Made by a program: the position numbers and the translations under genes. This document shows, one piece after another, positions 49,158 through 57,613 of a stretch of DNA of 64,000 bases. The DNA is from Streptomyces sp. NBC_01231 (GTDB lineage Bacteria > Actinomycetota > Actinomycetes > Streptomycetales > Streptomycetaceae), in NCBI GenBank assembly GCA_035999765.1, contig CP108521.1, forward strand, positions 7,068,001 through 7,132,000. Direction: 5' to 3'. How positions within the stretch are numbered: the first letter of the stretch is position 1; every line of letters begins with the position of its first letter. The notes under the pieces are model-generated. The model saw only the letters and a list, made by a program, of their open reading frames with translations. It was not told the DNA's origin and did not search any database.

Positions 49158-50753
49158 ATGACCGTTTTGGATGAGGCGCCGGGTGAGACGACGGGTGAGC
49201 CGACGGACGCGCGGGGACGGGTGGCCGAGCTGCACGAGATCCGTGCGCAGGCGCTCGCCGGCCCGAGCGAGAAGGCCACCGAGGCGCAGCACGCCAAGGG
49301 CAAGCTGACCGCGAGGGAGCGCATCGAGCTGGTGGTGGATCCGGGTTCGTTCCGGGAGGTCGAGCAGTTGCGCCGGCACCGGGCGACCGGGTTCGGCCTG
49401 GAGGCCAAGAAGCCGTACACGGACGGTGTCATCACCGGCTGGGGCACGGTGGAGGGCCGTACGGTCTTCGTCTACGCCCATGACTTCCGCATCTTCGGCG
49501 GCGCGCTGGGCGAGGCCCACGCCACGAAGATCCACAAGATCATGGACATGGCCATCGCGGCCGGCGCCCCGCTGGTGTCGCTGAACGACGGGGCCGGCGC
49601 CCGCATCCAGGAAGGTGTCTCGGCTCTCGCCGGCTACGGCGGCATCTTCCAGCGCAACACCAAGGCATCCGGCGTCATCCCGCAGATCAGCGTGATGCTC
49701 GGCCCGTGCGCGGGAGGCGCGGCCTACAGCCCCGCCCTCACGGACTTCGTGTTCATGGTCCGCGAGACCTCGCAGATGTTCATCACCGGCCCGGACGTCG
49801 TCAAGGCGGTCACCGGCGAGGAGATCACCCAGAACGGCCTGGGCGGTGCGGACGTGCACGCCGAGACCAGCGGTGTGTGCCACTTCGCCTACGACGACGA
49901 GGAGACCTGCCTCGCCGAGGTGCGCTACCTCCTGTCGATGCTCCCGCAGAACAACCGCGAGAACCCGCCGCGGGTGGAGCCCTCGGACGCCTCGGACCGC
50001 CGTTCGGACCTCCTCCTCGACCTCGTTCCGGCGGACGGCAACCGTCCGTACGACATGACCAAGGTGATCGAGGAAATCGTCGACGACGGCGACTACCTGG
50101 AGGTCCACGAGCGCTGGGCCCGCAACATCATCTGCGCGCTGGCCCGCCTGGACGGTCAGGTGGTCGGCATCGTGGCCAACCAGCCTTCGTCGCTGGCCGG
50201 CGTCCTGGACATCGAAGCGTCGGAAAAAGCTGCACGCTTTGTCCAGATGTGTGACGCTTTCAATATCCCCATCGTCACGTTCCTGGACGTCCCCGGGTTC
50301 CTTCCGGGTGTCGACCAGGAGCACGGCGGAATCATCCGCCACGGCGCCAAGCTGCTGTACGCCTACTGCAACGCGACCGTCCCGAGGATCTCCCTGATCC
50401 TGCGCAAGGCATACGGAGGTGCGTACATCGTCATGGACAGCCAGTCCATCGGTGCGGACCTCACCTACGCCTGGCCGACCAACGAGATCGCCGTGATGGG
50501 CGCGGAAGGCGCCGCCAACGTCATCTTCCGCAGGCAGATCGCCGAGGCGGAGGACCCCGAGGCCATGCGGGCCCGCATGGTCAAGGAGTACAAGTCCGAG
50601 CTGATGCACCCGTACTACGCGGCCGAGCGCGGCCTCGTCGACGACGTCATCGACCCGGCGGAAACCCGCGAGATCCTGATCCAGTCCCTGGCGATGCTGC
50701 ACACCAAGCACGCCGACCTGCCGTCCCGCAAGCACGGCAACCCCCCGCAGTAA
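49158..50753 (+). CDS. accB: Acetyl-CoA carboxylase beta (carboxyltransferase) subunit
   Basis: A 531-residue carboxyltransferase of the acyl-CoA carboxylase family. The two oxyanion regions are GPCAGGAAYSPALTDF and RKAYGGAYIVMDSQSIGAD. The residue that sets substrate preference in S. coelicolor enzymes (Asp422 in PccB) is Ile424 here, in AYIVM. This is the AccB type, which accepts acetyl-CoA as well as propionyl-CoA, so the enzyme supplies malonyl-CoA and methylmalonyl-CoA. ATG 49158 has no ribosome site, but TATGGT ends six bases before it, so a leaderless transcript is likely. accE follows after 57 bases. The biotinylated alpha subunit is encoded elsewhere. Confidence 0.95.
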   Translation: MTVLDEAPGETTGEPTDARGRVAELHEIRAQALAGPSEKATEAQHAKGKLTARERIELVVDPGSFREVEQLRRHRATGFGLEAKKPYTDGVITGWGTVEGRTVFVYAHDFRIFGGALGEAHATKIHKIMDMAIAAGAPLVSLNDGAGARIQEGVSALAGYGGIFQRNTKASGVIPQISVMLGPCAGGAAYSPALTDFVFMVRETSQMFITGPDVVKAVTGEEITQNGLGGADVHAETSGVCHFAYDDEETCLAEVRYLLSMLPQNNRENPPRVEPSDASDRRSDLLLDLVPADGNRPYDMTKVIEEIVDDGDYLEVHERWARNIICALARLDGQVVGIVANQPSSLAGVLDIEASEKAARFVQMCDAFNIPIVTFLDVPGFLPGVDQEHGGIIRHGAKLLYAYCNATVPRISLILRKAYGGAYIVMDSQSIGADLTYAWPTNEIAVMGAEGAANVIFRRQIAEAEDPEAMRARMVKEYKSELMHPYYAAERGLVDDVIDPAETREILIQSLAMLHTKHADLPSRKHGNPPQ

Positions 50754-50810
50754 CCCAGCGGATCCTTCGCGGTACCCCCGCGGAAACCTCTCTCACGGAG
50801 ACTGACGCCC

Positions 50811-51002
50811 ATGAGCACCCCTGACATTCGTGTCGAGAAGGGCCACGCCGAGCCCGAGGAAGTCGCCGCCATCACGGCCATCCTCCTGGCCCGCGCCGCC
50901 GCCCAGCCGTCCGAGGCCCCGGCCCACCGCGGCCACCGCAAGGCCGGCTGGCGCCGCCTGGAGCGCGAGCCCGGCTTCCGGGCACCGCACAGCTGGCACT
51001 GA
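50811..51002 (+). CDS. accE: Acyl-CoA carboxylase epsilon subunit
   Basis: A 63-residue protein with the hallmark pattern of the actinomycete epsilon subunit: an N-terminal helix IRVEKGHAEPEEVAAITAILLAR, then a His/Arg/Gly-rich stretch and a Trp (GWRRLEREPGFR), ending HSWH. AccE raises the activity of the AccB-containing complex. ATG 50811 has CACGGAGA upstream. A terminator follows. Confidence 0.93.
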   Translation: MSTPDIRVEKGHAEPEEVAAITAILLARAAAQPSEAPAHRGHRKAGWRRLEREPGFRAPHSWH

Positions 51003-51016
51003 CCTTTCAGCGCGTC

Positions 51017-51055
51017 CACGGCCCCGTTCTCCCTTCGGGAGGGCGGGGCCGTGGT
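51017..51055 (+). terminator. Terminator after accE
   Basis: CCACGGCCCCG (51017-51027) pairs with CGGGGCCGTGG (51045-51055), and CTCCC-TTCG-GGGAG-type pairing continues inside. Confidence 0.88.
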
Positions 51056-51124
51056 GTGTCCGAGGGGAGGGAGACGTCCACTCCGAAGACGTCGAGGGAC
51101 TCTGGCGCCGCGGACCTCCACGCA

Positions 51125-51166
51125 CGACGGCCCCCGCTCCTCCAACCGGAGAATCGGGGGCCGTCG
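51125..51166 (-). terminator. Terminator after cvnD2
   Basis: CGACGGCCCCCG (51125-51136) pairs with CGGGGGCCGTCG (51155-51166), with an inner CTCC/GGAG stem. It lies 18 bases past the cvnD2 stop and closes the conservon-2 operon. Confidence 0.85.
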
Positions 51167-51183
51167 GGAAAACCCGCGGAGGG

Positions 51184-51765
51184 CTAGCGCAGGCGGGCCA
51201 TCAGAGCGTGCTCCACCAGCGTGATCAGCGCCGACTTGGCGTCCGCGCGGTGGCGGGCGTCCGTCGTGATGATCGGGGTGTCGGGGCCGATCTGCAGGGC
51301 CTCGCGGACCTCGTCCGGGTTGTACGGCTGGTTGCCGTCGAAGCCGTTGAGGGCGATCACGAAGGGAAGGCCCGAGTTCTCGAAGTAGTCGACCGCGGGG
51401 AAGCAGTCGGCGAGACGGCGGGTGTCCACGAGGACGATCGCGCCGATGGCGCCGCGGACCAGGTCGTCCCACATGAACCAGAAGCGGTCCTGGCCCGGCG
51501 TACCGAACAGGTAGAGGATCAGGTCCTGGTCGAGCGTGATACGGCCGAAGTCCATGGCGACCGTGGTGGTCGTCTTGTCCCCGGTGTGGGTCAGGTCGTC
51601 GATGCCCGCGCTGGCGGACGTCATGACGGCCTCGGTGCGCAGCGGGTTGATCTCCGAGACGGCGCCGACGAACGTGGTCTTGCCCACGCCGAAGCCGCCC
51701 GCCACCACGATCTTCGCGGACGTGGTGGAGCGGGAAGGCCCTCCGCTAGAGCTTGCGAAGTCCAC
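51184..51765 (-). CDS. cvnD2: Conservon 2 Ras-like GTPase CvnD2
   Basis: A 193-residue GTP-binding protein. The P-loop is GGFGVGKTTF, the switch II region is FGTPGQDRFWFMW, and ALNGFDG stands for the NKxD-like specificity motif. CvnD proteins work with CvnA, B and C in a membrane complex that resembles a eukaryotic receptor and G protein. The start overlaps cvnC2 by 20 bases. Bases 51376-51696 are almost identical to cvnD1 (see findings), while the two ends of the gene have diverged. Confidence 0.95.
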   Translation of the reverse strand: MDFASSSGGPSRSTTSAKIVVAGGFGVGKTTFVGAVSEINPLRTEAVMTSASAGIDDLTHTGDKTTTTVAMDFGRITLDQDLILYLFGTPGQDRFWFMWDDLVRGAIGAIVLVDTRRLADCFPAVDYFENSGLPFVIALNGFDGNQPYNPDEVREALQIGPDTPIITTDARHRADAKSALITLVEHALMARLR

Positions 51766-52339
51766 TGAGCACCCTTTCGAGCAGTGTCACGTCTGGCTGG
51801 CCGCCGGCGTTCTCGTCGCCGCCGGGCTGATGGATGGCGACCAGGCCCGCCTCCGCCAAGTCGGCGACGAGGATCCTGGCCACGCCGAGAGGGATCGTCA
51901 GGAGGGCCGAGATCTCGGCCACCGACTTGATCTCACGGCAGAGGTTGCAGATCCGCTGATGCTCGGGCAGCTGGCCCTGCATCTGGTGCGGCTGCGCGGT
52001 GGTGTGCACCAGTGCCTCGATGGCGAGCTGGTAGCGCGGGCGGGTCCGGCCGCCGGTCATGGCGTACGGACGCACCAGGGGGTTGCTGGCGCCTCCAGCG
52101 GGTGAAGGCTCAGGGGCGCGGCGGTGCGGCTGCACGGGCTGGATGCGCGGGGCCGGCGGTTGGTCGTACGGCGACGGCCCGGGACCCTGGGGGTTCTGGG
52201 GGGCGTACGGCTGCTGACGCCGGTGGCTCGGAGTGGAGGGGAAGTTGTAACGGTTGGGGTTCTGGGAACCGTCGCCCTGACCCTGGCCAGGGCCGTACGA
52301 CCAGTTACCCGAAGGTGAACCGCCTGGGGGTGTTGCCAC
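51746..52339 (-). CDS. cvnC2: Conservon 2 DUF742 protein CvnC2
   Basis: A 197-residue protein from GTG 52339, chosen for GGAGGAG just upstream. The first 85 residues are Pro/Gln/Gly-rich and probably disordered. The DUF742 core begins at NPLVRPYAMTGGRTRP and looks like a winged helix-turn-helix (VAEISALLTIPLGVARILVADLAEAGLVAIHQ). Its partner cvnC1 lacks the long N-terminal extension. The C-terminal codons overlap cvnD2. Confidence 0.93.
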   Translation of the reverse strand: MATPPGGSPSGNWSYGPGQGQGDGSQNPNRYNFPSTPSHRRQQPYAPQNPQGPGPSPYDQPPAPRIQPVQPHRRAPEPSPAGGASNPLVRPYAMTGGRTRPRYQLAIEALVHTTAQPHQMQGQLPEHQRICNLCREIKSVAEISALLTIPLGVARILVADLAEAGLVAIHQPGGDENAGGQPDVTLLERVLSGLRKL

Positions 52340-52435
52340 TTTCTCTCCTCCTCCGACTGTGCCGGGCACCCATCAACGTGGAGCCGCGTCTCGAAACCTT
52401 ATGGCCTCAGGACGCCAAAACGCACCGTCTGTCTG

Positions 52436-52858
52436 TTAGTTGAGCAGGCTCCCCTGGAGCTCCGCACGCAGATCGGGCGTCAGGACCGTCCCGGCACGGT
52501 CCACCAGGAGCGCCATCTCGTAGCCGATGAGACCGATGTCCGCCTCCGGATGTGCGAGAACCGCGAGCGAGGAACCGTCCGAGACGGACATGATGAAGAG
52601 GAATCCACGCTCCATCTCCACAACCGTCTGGTTCACGCTGCCGCCCTCGAAGATGCGGGAGGCGCCTGCCGTCAGAGACGTCAGACCGGACGCGACGGCC
52701 GCGAGCTGGTCGGCTCGGTCGCGGGGAAAGCCTTCGGACATAGCCAGAAGGAGTCCGTCGGCGGAGACCACCACCGTGTGGGACACCCCGGGGGTGTTGT
52801 CCACGAAGTTGGTGATCAACCAGTTCAGGTTCTGTGCCGCCTGGCTCATCGGGCTCAC
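52436..52858 (-). CDS. cvnB2: Conservon 2 Roadblock/LC7 protein CvnB2
   Basis: A 140-residue Roadblock/LC7 protein (MSQAAQNLNWLITNFVDNTPGVSHTVVVSADGLLLAMSEG). Such proteins help control small GTPases. GTG 52858 (V-S-P-M-S-Q) is supported by AGGAG seven bases upstream and by the same arrangement in cvnB1. The start lies one base beyond the cvnA2 stop. It is the most conserved of the conservon proteins between the two copies. Confidence 0.95.
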   Translation of the reverse strand: MSPMSQAAQNLNWLITNFVDNTPGVSHTVVVSADGLLLAMSEGFPRDRADQLAAVASGLTSLTAGASRIFEGGSVNQTVVEMERGFLFIMSVSDGSSLAVLAHPEADIGLIGYEMALLVDRAGTVLTPDLRAELQGSLLN

Positions 52859-52859
52859 A

Positions 52860-55800
52860 CTAACGCTCCTGGTTGTAGGTGCTGTCAGGACCACCGTGTT
52901 GATTCCCAGTGGCCTGGCCGTTCGTTTCGCTGCTTGCGTTGCGTCCCCGCTCGACCCCGCGGCGCAGGTTGCTCAACCTGCCCCGGACGTCCTCGGGAGC
53001 GCGGGAGACCTGTGGGCCCCCCTGCGGGGTGGACTCGGCGGCTCCCTCGACCAGGTTGGCCTTGGGTACCCGCCGCGGCAGACCGGAGGAGGTCACCCCG
53101 CCCGCCTTGGGCTTCCGGAGCTGCGAGGCCTGCTGCCAGCGCGCGTCGTTGGACGAGCGCCAGGAGTCGGTGCCGTTGCTCTCCGGTGTGGGAGTCGACG
53201 GCTCCTGGGGCGTGTGCCGCGCACCGCCCGAACCGTTCGCGCCACTCGTGGTCGACCCACGGCGGGGAAGCCCGGCATCGGTCAGCGTGTGGGCGACGGA
53301 AGAGGTCGGTCCCGGACGTTCGAAGCCTACGCGGTCCCGCTCACTCACGTCACCGGCCTGCGCAGATTCCGCTTCCGGAGCGTACTGGTCCGGGTAACCG
53401 TTGCGGTAGCCGTTCGGCTGCGGCCAGTCGTCCCGGTAGGACTGCTGGTCGAAGGCCGAGAACGCCTCCGGCGCGGCATCGCGGGTCTGCGGGGGCTCCT
53501 CCTGGACCGGCTCCGGATACGAGAGCTCCGGGTAGCCACCGTTCGTGGAGAAGCCGTCGCGCTGCGGCAGACCGCCGTTCGGCGCGTAGTACGACTCATC
53601 GTACGACGGCTGCTGCCGCTCCTCGTACGGGCGCTGCTGCTCCTCGTACGTGGGCTGACGAGGCTCTTCGTACGACGGCTGCCGCTGTTCTTCGTACGAC
53701 GGCTGAGCAGGCTCCTGGTACGGCGGCTGACGGTCGTACGAGGCAGGCTGCTCGGGGAAGCCACCCTGGGCGTTGTCGTAGCCGGGCCGGGCGTCGAACG
53801 CCTCCGGGTACGACGGTGTCTCGGGGGCGTCGCCGTGGGACTGGGCCTCCAGGGCCGCACGACGCTCCTCACGCATCAGGGAGCGGCCCACCGGGTCCAG
53901 CTCCCGGATGTCGTCCGGGACCTCGGTGTAGCGGCTGTCGTCGAAGCCCAGCTCCGCGGCCGTACGCATCGGCAGGCCGTTGTTGAAGTCCTCGCCCTGG
54001 TAGCTCTGCTCCGGGATGATCTGCGAGACCGTGAACTCGTCGCGTGGCTGCTGCTGTTCGCCGCCACCGCCGTGCGTGATCGCGTCCGGCAGCATGACCA
54101 GCGAGGTCGTGCCGGCCTGCTCGCCGGAGGGGCGCAGCTGGACGCGGATGCCGTGCCGGTCGGACAGCCGGCCGACCACGAACAGGCCCATGCGCTGCGA
54201 TATCGCGGCGTCCACGGTCGGCGGGTTGGCCAGCTTGTGGTTGATGTCCGCGAAGTCCTCGGCGGTCAGACCGATGCCCTTGTCGTGGATCTCGATCATG
54301 ATGCGGCCGTCGGGGAGACGGGTCGCGGTGACGCGGACCTTGGTCTGCGGCGACGAGAACGTGGTGGCGTTCTCCAGCAGCTCGGCGAGCAGGTGCACGA
54401 GGTCGGTGACCGCGCGGCCGTGGATCTCGGCCTCCGGGACGCCGGAGAGCTCGACGCGCTCGTACTGCTCCACCTCGGAGGAGGCGGCGCGCAGCACGTC
54501 GACCAGCGGGACCGGCTGGTCCCAGCGGCGGCCGGGCTCCTCGCCCGCGAGGACCAGGAGGTTCTCGCCGTTGCGGCGCATACGGGTCGCGAGGTGGTCC
54601 AGCTTGAAGAGGTTCTCCAGCTGGTCCGGCTCGGCCTCGTTGTTCTCCAGGTCGGTGATGAGGGTCAGCTGGCCCTCGATCAGCGACTGGTTGCGACGCG
54701 AGAGGTTGGTGAAGATCGCGTTGATGTTGCCCCGCAGCAGGGCCTGCTCCGCAGCGAGCCGGACCGCCTCGCGGTGGACCTGGTCGAAGGCCCGGGCGAC
54801 CTCGCCGATCTCGTCCCTGGTGGTGATCGGGATCGGCTGCACACGGGTGTCGACGCGGCCAGGATCGGTGCGCGAGAGCTGGTCGACCAGCATCGGCAGC
54901 CGCTGCTCGGCGATACCGAAGGCGGCGTTGCGCAGCTGGCGCATCGCGCGGCTCATCTGGCGGGCCACCATGCCGGCCAGGATGAACGCGGCGAGCAGGG
55001 CGACCACGACCGCGGCACCGGTGATGAAGGCGTCCTGGCGGGCGTTGTCGGAGATGTCCGCGGCCTCGTTCACCGCCGTGTCGGCCAGGTCGGACTCGAT
55101 CTGGCGGTAGGCGTTGAACTTGAGGGTGGTGACCGCCCACCAGTTGGGCGCGCTGATGCCCTGCGTGGCGAGCGTCTGGCGCGCGGCCGGGTCCGTGGTC
55201 TGCAGCGCGGACATGGCCGCGACCATGGTGGTCGGGTTGGACGGCGGCGGAACGTAGTCCGGGTTCTTGGCCTTGGCCTCCTTGGCCAGCGCAGCGCCGT
55301 CGGCCTGGATCTGCTTCGTGGCCGTGTCCAGCTTGGCGATGTCCTGCGCGGTACCGCCGCCCTGGTACTCCTGGATGGCGATGCCCTCCAGGTAGGCGTA
55401 CGAGGTCAGGGCTACACGCTGCTTGGCCAGACTGCTCTCGCTGGTGCCCGGCTTGATCAGCAGGTGCATGCCGATGGAGCGCTGCAGGGACAGCGCGCCC
55501 TTGGTGAGCGAGATGGCGTAGACCGTACGGCCGTAGCTGGTGATGTTTCCGGTGCCCAGACCGAGCTCGTTGGAGAACTCGAGCAGCTTGTGCTCGACCT
55601 CGACGTAGCCCTCTTCGGTCTTCACGCCGTCGAGCTTGCCGGTGTACGCCGCCGCACGGATCTTCTGGAGGTCCGGCTCCACCTCACGGAAGCGCGCCAG
55701 GCGACGAACCAGGTTCGGCCGGTTCGGCATGCTCTTGGCCGCCTCGTCGAAGGCGTCCGCGGATTCGTCCGTCTTCTTGCGGGCGGCGACGACCGTCTTG

Positions 55801-56168
55801 TCGTCCTGGCCCTTGCCCTGCAGCAGGGGGGCGGCGGTGACGTCACGCTCGACGAGCAGCTCGTTGCTGTAGGTCAGCGCGGCCCGCACCAGACGCGCGG
55901 TGTTCTCCGCGTCCTCGGCCTCCTGCCAGGTGTCGATCGAGCTCTTCACCTGGAAGCCGCCCATGACGAGGCCGACCACCACGGGTATGAGCAGGATCGC
56001 GTTCAGCCGGGTCGGTACCCGCCAGTTGCGCGGGGAGAAACGGCCGCCGCTGGAAGCGGAGGGCGCCGTTGGTTCCGATCCGGGTACGGGGGCGGGCGCC
56101 GCTCCGCGCGGCGGCGGGGTGAAGTTGCCCCGGGCCGACGGCTCGGGACCGTTCTTGCTTCGCCTCAC
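52860..56168 (-). CDS. cvnA2: Conservon 2 sensor-kinase-like protein CvnA2
   Basis: 1102 residues from GTG 56168 (GGAAGG upstream; ATG 56276 is possible). The N-terminal cytoplasmic part is short. Transmembrane helices at about 53-73 and 380-403 flank an extracytoplasmic helical sensor of the nitrate/nitrite-sensing type. HAMP follows, then an ATP-binding HATPase domain with the N box ELLENATTFSS (about 603) and the G box MIEIHDKGIGLT. A phospho-acceptor His domain is not evident, as usual for CvnA. The C-terminal 400 residues are disordered and include a Gln/Pro/Tyr/Glu repeat (53580-53720). Confidence 0.92.
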   Translation of the reverse strand: MRRSKNGPEPSARGNFTPPPRGAAPAPVPGSEPTAPSASSGGRFSPRNWRVPTRLNAILLIPVVVGLVMGGFQVKSSIDTWQEAEDAENTARLVRAALTYSNELLVERDVTAAPLLQGKGQDDKTVVAARKKTDESADAFDEAAKSMPNRPNLVRRLARFREVEPDLQKIRAAAYTGKLDGVKTEEGYVEVEHKLLEFSNELGLGTGNITSYGRTVYAISLTKGALSLQRSIGMHLLIKPGTSESSLAKQRVALTSYAYLEGIAIQEYQGGGTAQDIAKLDTATKQIQADGAALAKEAKAKNPDYVPPPSNPTTMVAAMSALQTTDPAARQTLATQGISAPNWWAVTTLKFNAYRQIESDLADTAVNEAADISDNARQDAFITGAAVVVALLAAFILAGMVARQMSRAMRQLRNAAFGIAEQRLPMLVDQLSRTDPGRVDTRVQPIPITTRDEIGEVARAFDQVHREAVRLAAEQALLRGNINAIFTNLSRRNQSLIEGQLTLITDLENNEAEPDQLENLFKLDHLATRMRRNGENLLVLAGEEPGRRWDQPVPLVDVLRAASSEVEQYERVELSGVPEAEIHGRAVTDLVHLLAELLENATTFSSPQTKVRVTATRLPDGRIMIEIHDKGIGLTAEDFADINHKLANPPTVDAAISQRMGLFVVGRLSDRHGIRVQLRPSGEQAGTTSLVMLPDAITHGGGGEQQQPRDEFTVSQIIPEQSYQGEDFNNGLPMRTAAELGFDDSRYTEVPDDIRELDPVGRSLMREERRAALEAQSHGDAPETPSYPEAFDARPGYDNAQGGFPEQPASYDRQPPYQEPAQPSYEEQRQPSYEEPRQPTYEEQQRPYEERQQPSYDESYYAPNGGLPQRDGFSTNGGYPELSYPEPVQEEPPQTRDAAPEAFSAFDQQSYRDDWPQPNGYRNGYPDQYAPEAESAQAGDVSERDRVGFERPGPTSSVAHTLTDAGLPRRGSTTSGANGSGGARHTPQEPSTPTPESNGTDSWRSSNDARWQQASQLRKPKAGGVTSSGLPRRVPKANLVEGAAESTPQGGPQVSRAPEDVRGRLSNLRRGVERGRNASSETNGQATGNQHGGPDSTYNQER

Positions 56169-56342
56169 TCGACCAACAACCTTCCGGCGGTCGGCACCAA
56201 CGCTGTGCCGCAGTGTCTCAGAGCCCGGTACGCCTCGACGGTGAGTACGTCTTTGACTTTTGGGCAGTTCACGCATTCCAGCACGTCGCCCTACGCACCT
56301 CCAAACAGTGGAAGGGATGGAATCGACGTGATGTAAGCCCCA

Positions 56343-56375
56343 GATAAAACGGTCATAAAGAACGAGCCCCGTCAA
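56343..56375 (-). promoter_or_regulatory. Candidate cvn2 promoter
   Basis: On the minus strand TTGACG (56370-56375) is a good -35, with an AT-rich stretch about 20 bases downstream (TTTTAT, 56344-56349) that could serve as a -10 at a long spacing. The -35 lies inside the terminator hairpin of the upstream conservon. Confidence 0.45.
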
Positions 56376-56385
56376 AAGACGGGGC
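56366..56385 (-). terminator. Terminator after cvnD1
   Basis: GCCCCGTC and GACGGGGC pair around AAAA (TTTT on the minus strand), an eight-bp stem, followed on the minus strand by TCGTTCTTT. It is downstream of the cvn1 operon. Confidence 0.75.
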
Positions 56386-56550
56386 CTTTGTGCGCGCAGC
56401 GAGACCAGTTGACCGCGACGCGTGGCGGTACCATCTGATTCCTCTGCCGAAACGTTATGAACACCGGGGCCGACCGTGTCAAAGGACACAGCCGGCTCCG
56501 CGACATCTACGACAACTGCCGTACGGCACTGACGTTTTGGGTGCGGCCCG

Positions 56551-57126
56551 CTACCGCAGGCGGGCCATCAGAGCGTGCTCCACCAGCGTGATCAGGGCCC
56601 CCTTGGCGTCGGAGCGGTGCCTGGCGTCGGTGGTGATGATCGGGGTGTCGGGGCCGATCTGCAGGGCCTCGCGCACCTCCTCGGGCTGGTACGGCTGGTG
56701 CCCCTCGAAGCCGTTGAGCGCGACGACGAACGGCAGTCCGCTGTTCTCGAAGTAGTCGACCGCGGGGAAGCAGTCGGCGAGACGGCGGGTGTCCACGAGG
56801 ACGATCGCGCCGATGGCGCCGCGGACCAGGTCGTCCCACATGAACCAGAAGCGGTCCTGGCCCGGCGTACCGAAGAGGTACAGGATCAGGTCCTGGTCGA
56901 GCGTGATACGGCCGAAGTCCATGGCGACCGTGGTGGTCGTCTTGTCCCCGGTGTGGGTCAGGTCGTCGATGCCCGCGCTGGCGGACGTCATGACGGCCTC
57001 GGTGCGCAGCGGGTTGATCTCCGAGACGGCGCCGACGAACGTGGTCTTGCCCACGCCGAAGCCACCCGCCACCACGATCTTGGCGGAGGTGGTCGCCCGG
57101 CCTCCGTCAGAGCTTGCGAAGTCCAC
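56551..57126 (-). CDS. cvnD1: Conservon 1 Ras-like GTPase CvnD1
   Basis: A 191-residue GTPase with GGFGVGKTTF, FGTPGQDRFWFMW and ALNGFEG, homologous over its whole length to CvnD2. Amino acid differences are concentrated in the N-terminal linker and the C-terminal third; the middle is identical in protein and almost identical in DNA. The start overlaps cvnC1 by 20 bases. Confidence 0.95.
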   Translation of the reverse strand: MDFASSDGGRATTSAKIVVAGGFGVGKTTFVGAVSEINPLRTEAVMTSASAGIDDLTHTGDKTTTTVAMDFGRITLDQDLILYLFGTPGQDRFWFMWDDLVRGAIGAIVLVDTRRLADCFPAVDYFENSGLPFVVALNGFEGHQPYQPEEVREALQIGPDTPIITTDARHRSDAKGALITLVEHALMARLR

Positions 57127-57502
57127 TGAGCACCCTTTCGAGCAGTGTCACGTCCGGAGCACCGGTGCTCTCGTCGCCACCCGGCTGGTGAATGGCGACG
57201 AGTCCGGCCTCCGCGAGGTCCGCGACAAGAATCCGGGCCACACCCAGGGGCATGGCCAGCAGTGCCGAGACCTCGGCTACCGACTTCACCTCTCGGCACA
57301 GATGGCAGATGCGCTGGTGCTCAGGGAGCAGCCCCATGAGCGCCGCCGGGTCGGCCGTGGTGCTGATCAGGGCCTCGATGGCGAGCTGGTAGCGCGGCCG
57401 GGTCCGGCCGCCGGTCATCGCGTAGGGGCGTACCAACGGCTGGTCGCCCTCATCCTCGTACGGCTCCGCGTACGGATCATGAGAGGCGGTGGGCGGGGTC
57501 AT
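57107..57502 (-). CDS. cvnC1: Conservon 1 DUF742 protein CvnC1
   Basis: A 131-residue protein. ATG 57502 has GGAGG four bases upstream. The N-terminal tail is short (MTPPTASHDPYAEPYEDEG), and the conserved core runs QPLVRPYAMTGGRTRPRYQLAIEAL to DVTLLERVLSGLRKL. The tail is much shorter than in CvnC2, so the extra Pro/Gln segment there is dispensable or copy-specific. Confidence 0.94.
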   Translation of the reverse strand: MTPPTASHDPYAEPYEDEGDQPLVRPYAMTGGRTRPRYQLAIEALISTTADPAALMGLLPEHQRICHLCREVKSVAEVSALLAMPLGVARILVADLAEAGLVAIHQPGGDESTGAPDVTLLERVLSGLRKL

Positions 57503-57613
57503 GAGTCCTCCGGGCGGGACAGCAAGTCGATAAGCCAAGCCGTCTGACGTGGCCGGTGGGGGGAGTGTGGCGGCCGGACGGTGATTTGGTGAGGCGGGTG
57601 GATCCAGGGCGGG

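Noticed and set aside
53580..53720. Tandem repeats resembling a CRISPR array
   Set aside because: The repeats are coding, imperfect and without spacers; they form part of the cvnA2 frame.
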